Below are positions 23,240-29,436 of a DNA stretch of 29,436 bases, one piece after another. The translations under genes and the position numbers were made by a program. The DNA is from an uncultured Oscillospiraceae bacterium. Lineage in GTDB: Bacteria > Bacillota > Clostridia > Oscillospirales > Acutalibacteraceae. The notes under the pieces were generated by a model. The model was not told where the DNA came from and searched no databases. It worked only from the letters and a program-made list of their open reading frames with translations. Location: contig CAJUPK010000008.1 of the NCBI GenBank assembly GCA_910588415.1, positions 1 to 29,436 of the forward strand, written 5' to 3'. Positions within the stretch are counted from its first letter, which is position 1. Every line of letters starts with the position of its first letter.

Positions 23240-24424
23240 TCAGCTCTCCATTTCATTGACAACGCTCACTCTATCTATCGTAAGCACTACCCGGTAGGTG
23301 GGATCCAATGTCTGGAGCTGCCGGACAATTTGGTCTTTGATCGTCTGTTCGCTGTCTTTTAACGTGAAGGGGACAGCCACATCGAAAACAATATTGGAAT
23401 GTGTCACACCCCAAACCACCCGAAAATCATGGATAGCGGCTTGGGGGTACAAGTCTTTGACTCTGTCCGTCACCTGCTGGCGAAGCTGGTCTGTCTTGGG
23501 GTCTCCGGTCACCACTGGATCTAAATGGATTACCAGATGGATGCCGTCCTCCTCCAAAAAGTCCCGCTCTATGTTGTCAATCAGATCGTGACTGACCAAA
23601 ATGTCCTCCTCGGCAGGGACTTCGCAGTGTACGCTGGCAAAACATCTGCCCTCTCCATAGCTGTGAACTGTCAGATCATGAATCCCAATAACACCCGGAT
23701 ACGTTCGTATTTTTCTGTATACATGTTGAACTAGTTCTGGTTTAGGCGCCAGCCCCAATAAGGGGTCCGCAGTTTCCAAAACCAGTTTGATGCCGGAAAC
23801 TACAATGAAAACCGCTACCAACAGTCCCAGCCACCCATCCAAACGAAGGTTGGTCAGCTGGGTAATCACCGCACCCAGCAATACCACTCCAGTGGTAATC
23901 ACGTCATTGCGGCTGTCGCTGGCCGTGGCCACAAGTGCCTGGCTGCCAATTCTCTTCCCAACACTGCGATAGAAGCCGCACTGCCACAGTTTCAGCAGCA
24001 CAGAAACCACCAACACCCCCATGGCCACAGGGCCAAAGTTTGCTGCTTCTGGCGACACAATCTTCTCAATGGAAGTTTTTCCCAGCTCCAGCCCCAAAAA
24101 CAACACAATAAAGGAGACAATCACCCCGCAAAGATACTCGATTCTGGCATGGCCAAAGGGGTGCTCCTTATCGGCTGGTTTGCCTGCCAAACGAAACCCC
24201 ACCAGCATAATAATCGAAGAGCCTGAGTCCGTCAAGTTGTTTATGGCGTCCGCCATAATCGCCACACTGTGAGACAGCAGGCCAGCTAACAGTTTGATGA
24301 CAAACAGCAGCAGGTTCGTAGTAATCCCCACAGCGCCCGCAACACGTCCTGATTTTTCCCGAACAGCGGGTTCTGGTTCACTGCCATACCCTTTCACCAG
24401 TCTTTTCATGATGTGGTCAAACAC
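23240..24424 (-). CDS. Cation diffusion facilitator exporter, probably manganese/iron type
   Basis: 394 residues with six transmembrane helices in the first 215 residues and an extended cytoplasmic domain (about 220-394), longer than the usual single CDF tail. Transport-site residues by alignment with FieF positions are N62 and D66 in helix 2 (AINNLTDSGSS) and D170 and D174 in helix 5 (ASDSRNDV). An Asn-Asp-Asp-Asp set is associated with Mn-exporting CDFs such as streptococcal MntE, while Zn-CDFs keep a His. HPFGHARIEY is the conserved loop. The start is GTG 24424 with AAGGAGG seven bases upstream. It exchanges cytoplasmic metal for protons. The metal is inferred, not proven. Confidence 0.92.
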   Translation of the reverse strand: MFDHIMKRLVKGYGSEPEPAVREKSGRVAGAVGITTNLLLFVIKLLAGLLSHSVAIMADAINNLTDSGSSIIMLVGFRLAGKPADKEHPFGHARIEYLCGVIVSFIVLFLGLELGKTSIEKIVSPEAANFGPVAMGVLVVSVLLKLWQCGFYRSVGKRIGSQALVATASDSRNDVITTGVVLLGAVITQLTNLRLDGWLGLLVAVFIVVSGIKLVLETADPLLGLAPKPELVQHVYRKIRTYPGVIGIHDLTVHSYGEGRCFASVHCEVPAEEDILVSHDLIDNIERDFLEEDGIHLVIHLDPVVTGDPKTDQLRQQVTDRVKDLYPQAAIHDFRVVWGVTHSNIVFDVAVPFTLKDSEQTIKDQIVRQLQTLDPTYRVVLTIDRVSVVNEMES

Positions 24425-24442
24425 AGGGCCCCCTCCTTACTC

Positions 24443-24970
24443 TCACACTAAAATGCTGTTGCCCTGGCTGTCAATTCCTACAAGCAGTGGAAAGTCCTTC
24501 AAAGTCAACCGCTTTACGGACTCACATCCCAAGTCTTCAAAAGCGATGACCTGACATTCTGTAATACACTGGGCTGCCAATGCGCCTGCCCCGCCCAGGG
24601 CGCAAAGATACACGGCGCTGTTTCTCTGTATGGCTTCTACTACCGCGGCGCTCCGTTTTCCTTTTCCAATCATGCACTTGACGCCTAAATCCAAAAACCG
24701 GGGGGTATAGGGGTCCATACGGACACTGGTAGTAGGCCCGCAGGAGCCAATCACAGCCCCCGGACGCGCAGGTGTGGGCCCGGCATAATAAATCGCCGCC
24801 CCTTGCAGCGGATAGGGCGGCCCCTCTCCCCGGTCCAGCATCTCAGTAATCCGTTTATGCGCAGCGTCCCGGCTGGTATAGACCGTGCCGCTAAGCAGAA
24901 CCCGCTGGCCTGCCCGCAGGCTTGCCGCCTTCTCTGACAGCCGGCTTGTATTCAGTCTGATCTCATCCAT
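24443..24970 (-). CDS. Class I fumarase / tartrate dehydratase, beta subunit (FumB-type), without alpha neighbour
   Basis: 175 residues, the C-terminal swivelling domain of two-subunit Fe-S hydro-lyases: LLSGTVYTSRDAAHKRI, YYAGPTPARPGAVIGSCGP, TTSVRMDPYTPRFL, IGKGKRS, LGGAGALAAQC and FEDLGCESVKRL are family signatures. The enzyme interconverts fumarate and malate (or dehydrates tartrate), with the Fe-S cluster held by the alpha subunit. The alpha gene normally precedes the beta gene directly; here the upstream gene is a GNAT whose stop overlaps this start by 8 bases. GGAGG is 9 bases upstream of ATG 24970. Alpha may lie elsewhere in the genome. Confidence 0.92.
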   Translation of the reverse strand: MDEIRLNTSRLSEKAASLRAGQRVLLSGTVYTSRDAAHKRITEMLDRGEGPPYPLQGAAIYYAGPTPARPGAVIGSCGPTTSVRMDPYTPRFLDLGVKCMIGKGKRSAAVVEAIQRNSAVYLCALGGAGALAAQCITECQVIAFEDLGCESVKRLTLKDFPLLVGIDSQGNSILV

Positions 24971-25490
24971 TTTGACCTGCCTCCTGTGTTGTCAAGTCTA
25001 AGTCCAGATAATAGTCTTTCTCCGTTTCCCGGACGATGTGAAAGCCCAGCTTCTGGTGCATACGCAAAGAAGCCTTATTCCACTTAAATACACTGGAGCC
25101 TGTGATTTTTTGATAGCCTAGTGCCCGCAGCCGGTTTATAACCGCTTGCATCACAGATGTCCCTATCCCCTTGCCACGGTATTCAGATGTCCAGATTGCA
25201 ATGGGCGGGTTCTCTCCTTTTATTGTCACGTCTCCAACCGCTGTATATACACCATTCTTTTGTATCTCAATAAAATACAGCTCTCCTGCTTTGTCCAGAA
25301 ATTCACACATTCCTTTGATATAGTGCAAATCTGGTTTCTTGCTTTCGTCAAAAATCCCCTCTGAATTTTGATACACATAAGGGTCCTGATAGCCAGCAAG
25401 GGCTTTTTCATAGTGTCCATCATATCGTTTCAGCCGCAATGTCTCCGTTAACTGTAAGACATCCGGCTGCTCAATACCAGAAAGCGGCAT
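24963..25490 (-). CDS. GNAT family N-acetyltransferase
   Basis: 175 residues. Core motifs are IWTSEYRGKGIGTSVMQAVI (acetyl-CoA loop) and NKASLRMHQKLGFHIVRETE. ATG 25490 is chosen because AAAGGAG lies ten bases upstream; in-frame starts at 25523 and 25577 have none. It overlaps the FumB-type gene by 8 bases and is therefore probably the first gene of a run GNAT-fumB-CDF-phosphatase-polC-larC. No promoter recognised. Substrate unknown. Confidence 0.87.
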   Translation of the reverse strand: MPLSGIEQPDVLQLTETLRLKRYDGHYEKALAGYQDPYVYQNSEGIFDESKKPDLHYIKGMCEFLDKAGELYFIEIQKNGVYTAVGDVTIKGENPPIAIWTSEYRGKGIGTSVMQAVINRLRALGYQKITGSSVFKWNKASLRMHQKLGFHIVRETEKDYYLDLDLTTQEAGQNG

Positions 25491-25560
25491 TTCAGCTCTA
25501 CTCCTTTCCCTGGTTGTTTCCATCACTGTCCCATAGGCTGGCAGATTGATAACAGGATAG

Positions 25561-25593
25561 AAAAGCGACCCTAGCACCTAGGCTTAGAGCCGC
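25561..25593 (-). terminator. Possible rho-independent terminator after the methyltransferase
   Basis: On the minus strand an imperfect stem GCGGCTCTAAGC / GCTAGGGTCGC followed by TTTTCTAT. It pairs only partly (GCG/CGC and CTA-GC/GC-TAG with one bulge), so strength is uncertain. It sits 31 bases after the methyltransferase stop, where a break between transcription units is expected. Confidence 0.4.
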
Positions 25594-25623
25594 TTCAACT
25601 GTTTCAGTAAAATTGCATACACC

Positions 25624-26220
25624 CTACATGCACGATCCAGTGGCGATTTTCCAATAATGATAGGGACGTCCAAAGGGCTTTTCTTGCAGATAGTTCTCCA
25701 CCTGCAGGCCGTTCCGGCGGCACAGCGTCTTTACTGCTTCCGCGTCCTCATCCTGCGCTATGGACTGGTAGTATAGACATCCACCTGGCTTCAGCAGGGA
25801 GAACAGCCTCTCCAGAATACTCTCAAAAAGGCCGCTCTCCAGCCGGGTACTGCCTACCATCGTTACAATATCAAACTTGCCGCACAGTTCCGTACACTCC
25901 ATCACATCTTTGTGGATAATCTTCACTGGGCTGGGATTGCCCTCGTTCTTCAGACATTCTGACAGCCCACGGCAAATGTTGCCATCTAAGTCGATACTGG
26001 TCAGGCTGCCCCCTTGCAGCTGATAGCTCAAGTAGCGGTCCCAATATCCTGCGCCAATACCCACATTACAGATATCCGCGCCCTCGCCCACCGTGAAGTT
26101 CTCTTCAAAAAAGGCTGTAATCCGATACTCTAAATATTTGCTCTCCACCGACAGATTCCACGGCCCGGCTTCGGGTCCGTAAAGCTCGCCATATCTTTTT
26201 AACAGGAAATCTGGATCCAT
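25624..26220 (-). CDS. Class I SAM-dependent methyltransferase
   Basis: 198 residues. Motif I is ICNVGIGAGYWDRYL, motif II LTSIDLDGN, motif III HKDVMEC, motif IV FDIVTMVGST, and a late LLKPGGCLYYQS. It is a small-molecule or unspecified type; no substrate-binding domain is recognisable. ATG 26220 is preferred because AAAGGAG lies seven bases upstream, inside the reading frame that opens at an ATG at 26238. It is separated from the VOC gene by about 120 bases with nothing supportable in them. Confidence 0.85.
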   Translation of the reverse strand: MDPDFLLKRYGELYGPEAGPWNLSVESKYLEYRITAFFEENFTVGEGADICNVGIGAGYWDRYLSYQLQGGSLTSIDLDGNICRGLSECLKNEGNPSPVKIIHKDVMECTELCGKFDIVTMVGSTRLESGLFESILERLFSLLKPGGCLYYQSIAQDEDAEAVKTLCRRNGLQVENYLQEKPFGRPYHYWKIATGSCM

Positions 26221-26342
26221 CTCCCTGCTCCTTTCCATTCCTTTGGGATTGCGCGGTTATCCACTGCCGCTCTGATGCCAAACAAACAGAAAGGCGGCCC
26301 CCGGCATCCAGGCCAGGAGCCGTCAAATATTGCAGAAGAGAG

Positions 26343-26732
26343 CTACTTCTCCCAAAAAAGCTCAATATGTTCCTGGGTAGGACCATAGAAAAAGGCTATA
26401 TGGATAGGCTGGTCACCAATGCTGGCATCCATAGGCTCGTTGGTCACCTGATACCCAGCTTCACGCACCTTTCCAATAATCTCATCCACCTTGTCAGTGG
26501 CGAAGGCGATATGTGCCAGCGGTCCCCCTGCGGGAATTTCACTATCGCTGCTCAAAATCTCTATGCAGGTATTGTCCCCGCAGGAAACCATCATGCAGGG
26601 CCTTTCTGGATCTCCCCAGGTCTGTTTCACTTCCATATCTAAAATCTGGGTGTAAAATTCAACGGTCTTTTTATACTGCTCTGCTGTAGGCTTTACAGCA
26701 ATGTGATGTACGCCTTGAATGAATTTGCCCAT
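26343..26732 (-). CDS. VOC family metalloprotein (glyoxalase I-like)
   Basis: 129 residues, two beta-alpha-beta-beta-beta units. The expected metal ligands are present in order: H10 (VHHIAV), E58 (CIEIL), H74 (LAHIAF) and E124 (HIELFW). This His/Glu/His/Glu set is typical of lactoylglutathione lyase-like and related isomerases. The true substrate is not known, and glyoxalase activity is only one option. ATG 26732 has AAGGAG eight bases upstream. It follows ftsZ by 15 bases and is probably co-transcribed with it. Confidence 0.88.
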   Translation of the reverse strand: MGKFIQGVHHIAVKPTAEQYKKTVEFYTQILDMEVKQTWGDPERPCMMVSCGDNTCIEILSSDSEIPAGGPLAHIAFATDKVDEIIGKVREAGYQVTNEPMDASIGDQPIHIAFFYGPTQEHIELFWEK

Positions 26733-26747
26733 ATAGCTGGCTCCTTT

Positions 26748-27926
26748 TTATTTTCGATTAAAAATTGACATAATATCTGTAAAGGTATCGTCGTCATCAA
26801 TCACAGCTGGGTCTACCCGGGGTTCGCTGCCCCGCAGGCTTTGATTGCTGCGAATAGGCGCATTGCCGCCCCGGCTGGAAACCACATTGGTCTGCTCCGC
26901 TGGCGCAGGCCCTAAAAAGTCATCATCCAGGTCAATGTCCAAAGCTTGCTTGGATTTTTCCCCATTCATCCCCTCAAAGCCAGTCGCAATCACCGTGACA
27001 TTCATCTCGTCTTCCATGGACTCATCAAAGGTAGCGCCCCAAATGATGTTGGCATCCTGATGGGCACGCTCTGTGACAATCTGAGAAGCGGTATCTATCT
27101 CATCCAGAGCAATGTCAGGGCTGGAGGTGATGTTAATAATAACACCTCTGGCACCAGCAATCTTTGTCTCCAGCAAGGGACTGGAAATAGCCGCCATAGC
27201 AGCCTGCTCAGCTTTGTCTTTCCCTGTTCCGTGGCCCACGCCCATATGCGCGTATCCAGCGTCCTGCATCACAGACTTTACATCTTCAAAGTCCAGATTG
27301 ACAATGCCAGGCAGCTGGATCAAATCCGAAATGCTCTGCACACCCTGGCGCAGCACATCGTCCGCCACCAAAAAGGCATTGGCCAATGTAATGCGTTCAT
27401 CGCTGACCAGCTTCAGCCGCTCATTTGGAATGACCACCAGGGAATCCACATGCTCCCGCAGAGACGCAATGCCCCGCTCTGCCTGTTCCATCCTGCGGCG
27501 GCCTTCAAAGGCAAAGGGCTTGGTAACAATGCCAACGGTTAAAGCGCCCTGTTCGCGGGCAATCTTTGCCACAGCTGGCGCGGCGCCAGTTCCGGTACCG
27601 CCGCCCATGCCAGCAGTAATAAAGACCATGTCCGCGTCTTTCAAGGTCTGGGAGATAACCTCCCGGCTCTCTTCAGCCGCTTTCTCACCTACCTCCGGTT
27701 TGGAGCCAGCTCCCCGGCCACTGGTCAGCTTTTCACCCAGCTGCACCTTGATAGAGGCCTGGCTGCGCTGTAAAGCCTGCTTGTCAGTGTTCATACAGAC
27801 CAGCTCTACACTGCGCACACCGGCGCTGGCAATGCGGTTTACAGCGTTTCCGCCGCCGCCGCCCACACCTACCACCTTTATGGTCTGTGGGGTTTCATCC
27901 AATAAATTGTCAACTTCAAAAGGCAT
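26748..27926 (-). CDS. ftsZ: Cell division protein FtsZ
   Basis: 392 residues, the tubulin-like GTPase that forms the Z ring. GTP-binding residues are in VVGVGGGGGNAVNRI and the tubulin signature GGGTGTGAAP. The T7 loop region is NLDFEDVKSVM. A variable acidic linker (about 315-375) leads to a C-terminal peptide DIMSIFNRK that replaces the more common DIPxFLR type. ATG 27926 is chosen (AAGGGTGG eight bases upstream); a GTG twelve bases further up overlaps that site. It has its own promoter, separated from ftsQ by a terminator, and no ftsA between ftsQ and ftsZ. Confidence 0.98.
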   Translation of the reverse strand: MPFEVDNLLDETPQTIKVVGVGGGGGNAVNRIASAGVRSVELVCMNTDKQALQRSQASIKVQLGEKLTSGRGAGSKPEVGEKAAEESREVISQTLKDADMVFITAGMGGGTGTGAAPAVAKIAREQGALTVGIVTKPFAFEGRRRMEQAERGIASLREHVDSLVVIPNERLKLVSDERITLANAFLVADDVLRQGVQSISDLIQLPGIVNLDFEDVKSVMQDAGYAHMGVGHGTGKDKAEQAAMAAISSPLLETKIAGARGVIINITSSPDIALDEIDTASQIVTERAHQDANIIWGATFDESMEDEMNVTVIATGFEGMNGEKSKQALDIDLDDDFLGPAPAEQTNVVSSRGGNAPIRSNQSLRGSEPRVDPAVIDDDDTFTDIMSIFNRK

Positions 27927-28063
27927 TTTTACGACCACCCTTCATTTTCACTAAACTAGAAAATAGAAACTGCAAAGGTCTCCCCTTCGCCACACTCCTC
28001 CATGCCCTTATTACCAAAGGCCAGCTGAACACGAAATTACGTTAACTTAGTGTTACATGGTAT

Positions 28064-28092
28064 AATCTATCACTTTTTCAGATAAATTTCAA
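28064..28092 (-). promoter_or_regulatory. Candidate ftsZ promoter
   Basis: On the minus strand TTGAAA (28087-28092), 17 bases, TAGATT (28064-28069). It would start transcription near 28057 and give ftsZ a leader of about 130 bases. That leader contains a 15-codon ORF (28003 to 27956) without a good ribosome binding site. Confidence 0.5.
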
Positions 28093-28105
28093 GGATTATC
28101 TTGAA
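28088..28105. promoter_or_regulatory. Inverted repeat over the ftsZ -35 region (possible operator)
   Basis: TTCAAG-gattat-CTTGAA, a perfect 6-bp repeat with 6-base spacer. It covers the -35 hexamer of the candidate ftsZ promoter and touches the T-run of the ftsQ terminator. Confidence 0.4.
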
Positions 28106-28136
28106 AAAAGACCCGGTAAAATAAATTTTTCCAGGA
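28104..28136 (-). terminator. Possible rho-independent terminator after ftsQ
   Basis: On the minus strand CCTGG, an A/T-rich inner stem (AAAA/TTTT), CCGGG, then TCTTTTTT. The GC stem is only 5 bp with one G-T pair, so termination may be partial. The rest of the 343 bases between the ftsQ stop and the ftsZ start holds no gene that I can support. Confidence 0.5.
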
Positions 28137-28269
28137 TTTTTGCGCTAAAATACGCATAGCACTTTCCTTTCCCACAATATATAGCCTTACTGCTGACCAG
28201 GAATAAAATCGTTCCCTTTCTCATATCCTGTAACCAGCACATTCCCGGCAAAGTTGGAGCAGCCCCGGA

Positions 28270-29436
28270 CTATTCTTCCGAAACAGGTTCCACGCCGCCT
28301 TCCTCGTATCCGGTATCTTCCCAGTCTTCATCACCTCCACCTTCTTCTGTACTTTCTTCCTCTTCCTCTGGGTCACTATACCCCTCATCTTCACCATTAT
28401 CTTCCGTGTACTCGCCTTCTGGCTCTCCGGCAACAGAAGTGTACTGCTCATCCTCCTCGCCTATGTCTTCTTCCCCAGACTCTTCCTCTGAGCTGGATTC
28501 TGGTGTTGGACTAGGCGTGGCCCTAGAACTGGGCGCCGGTGTCTGAACCACTGGAGAGTCTTTCCCTGGCGTGAAGTAAGCCGTTTTCATATCTGGCAAA
28601 TGCGAAAGCTCCAGCACGCCATTTTCCTCTGGCCGTACCCCCTTTCCAGTTTCACCTGTCAGCAATCCTACGGCATATTGCAGTTTGTTTTCCAACTCTA
28701 CGGCACTGCCCAGCCTGCATTCCACTCTGTCCTGATACCATATCTGGATATTGTACAAATCGGTCACATCCAGCCTGGTAAAATCCCCAGCCACTCCCAA
28801 GCTGTCTACCGTTCTAAGTATCTGTGCCAAAGCCTCTGCGGCTGCTGGGTCTTCCACACCCAAGGGCTGGCCAATCTGCGCGGCATTTAAGACAAAACCC
28901 GTGGCCTGCAAAAGCCCGTCAGGCGGATCCGCTCTAGCTTCTAATACTTTCCCCTGACCATCCACCACATACCAGGTCCCACCAGCCTGCAGGCAGCAGG
29001 CGGCGCGAGCCGCTGTAATCTCTACCACCACGGTACTGGGAAGCCTGCGGCTGATCTTTGCTTTGGCAACATAAGGCAGCTGTTCTTGAAGCTTCTCTTC
29101 CCGGCTGGAAATAGGAATAAATAAAAGGTTATCGCCTTTTTTATAGTCACAGATTTGCAGAATCTCCTCTTCCGGGTATACGCTGTCTCCAGTCACCCGC
29201 ACTTCCGCTACCCGCAGCAGCAGGGATTCCGCCAAAAAGAGCGTCCCCCCCACCATAACCAGCAAGGCCAATACAATAAGGAACCGGCGTTTCGTCAAGC
29301 TCATGGTCCTGCGGCGTTTTCGTGGCTGTGGCTCCGGCCGGCCTCTGGGCACAGACGTCTCCCTCTTAACAGCCCTGCTTTGCCCTCCCTGACCGGACCT
29401 GCTGCGCCGGGGCTCTTTCCTATTTCCGCTTTTTCT
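28270..29436 (-). CDS. ftsQ: FtsQ/DivIB cell division protein with basic N-tail and acidic C-tail (5' end at window edge)
   Basis: A bitopic divisome protein. Frame open to the right edge, so the true start is probably just outside; a GTG at 29352 with GAGGGAG upstream is the alternative. Order: an Arg/Lys/Pro-rich cytoplasmic tail, one transmembrane helix (FLIVLALLVMVGGTLFLAES), a POTRA domain (VAEVRVTGDSVYPEEEIL ... ISRRLPSTVVVEI), the beta domain (YVVDGQGKVLE ... IWYQDRVECRLGS), a Ser/Pro/Thr linker, and about 75 residues dominated by Glu, Asp and Gly. FtsQ/DivIB with FtsL and FtsB/DivIC activates septal peptidoglycan synthesis. The acidic tail is longer than in most relatives and faces the cell exterior. 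Confidence 0.92.
   Translation of the reverse strand, partial: RKSGNRKEPRRSRSGQGGQSRAVKRETSVPRGRPEPQPRKRRRTMSLTKRRFLIVLALLVMVGGTLFLAESLLLRVAEVRVTGDSVYPEEEILQICDYKKGDNLLFIPISSREEKLQEQLPYVAKAKISRRLPSTVVVEITAARAACCLQAGGTWYVVDGQGKVLEARADPPDGLLQATGFVLNAAQIGQPLGVEDPAAAEALAQILRTVDSLGVAGDFTRLDVTDLYNIQIWYQDRVECRLGSAVELENKLQYAVGLLTGETGKGVRPEENGVLELSHLPDMKTAYFTPGKDSPVVQTPAPSSRATPSPTPESSSEEESGEEDIGEEDEQYTSVAGEPEGEYTEDNGEDEGYSDPEEEEESTEEGGGDEDWEDTGYEEGGVEPVSEE

Noticed and set aside
27112..27954. 280-codon plus-strand frame opposite ftsZ
   Set aside because: Low-complexity Ser/Ala/Thr/Pro antisense of FtsZ with no start signal.
27956..28003. 15-codon upstream ORF in the ftsZ leader
   Set aside because: The only Shine-Dalgarno-like stretch is one base from the ATG, too close for initiation; chance occurrence is likely.

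Overview
The window looks like a chromosomal core-gene region of a low-to-mid GC Gram-positive anaerobe in the class Clostridia, most likely the Oscillospirales/Ruminococcaceae-type gut lineage. The grounds are a Gram-positive PolC replicase, an L27 precursor with an N-terminal extension next to the Prp protease that removes it, TmcAL, MrnC, strong AGGAGG-type ribosome binding sites, and an S1-domain protein of the kind found in that order. The taxon is inferred from gene content only. I see no phage, insertion sequence, CRISPR array, tRNA or rRNA.

Layout. (1) 1-5362: acetate kinase (cut by the left edge), a HIT protein and a GrpB-GNAT fusion on the minus strand; tmcAL on plus; an RsmF-like rRNA methyltransferase and a GNAT on minus, with tmcAL and the methyltransferase overlapping tail to tail. 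(2) 5372-5816: a small isolated plus-strand unit with a long leader hairpin, a 53-residue protein that is 70% Asn+Gln, and its own terminator. (3) 5851-10730: a translation and ribosome-assembly block on minus. rplU-prp-rpmA has a strong promoter, a probable L21 leader and a terminator; then come GNAT-obg-mrnC-GNAT-yitT. (4) 10752-14559: a membrane-anchored GHL10 glycosidase on minus and, divergently, a HAD phosphatase with a BceRS-like two-component system behind a perfect consensus promoter. (5) 14765-16838: a cyclophilin lipoprotein on minus and an S1-domain RNA-binding protein on plus with a structured leader. (6) 16845-25490, minus: GNAT, an orphan fumarase beta subunit, a CDF metal exporter, a histidine phosphatase-fold protein, polC and larC. 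(7) 25624-29436, minus: ftsQ/divIB (runs off the right edge), a terminator-promoter junction, ftsZ, a VOC protein and a methyltransferase.

How the genes fit together. The dominant theme is ribosome and tRNA maturation (L21, L27, Prp, Obg, MrnC, RsmF-like, TmcAL, S1), followed by cell division and envelope (FtsQ, FtsZ, GHL10, BceRS-like). TmcAL uses acetate to modify tRNA-Met and sits close to acetate kinase. Five GNAT acetyltransferase domains are scattered among these core operons. Most of the window is ordinary housekeeping DNA. The items most worth a second look are the Asn/Gln-rich mini-gene with its leader hairpin, the S1 leader, the ftsQ/ftsZ regulatory junction, the orphan partners (FumB, LarC, BceRS without their usual companions), and the divergent active-site residues in the histidine phosphatase and Obg.
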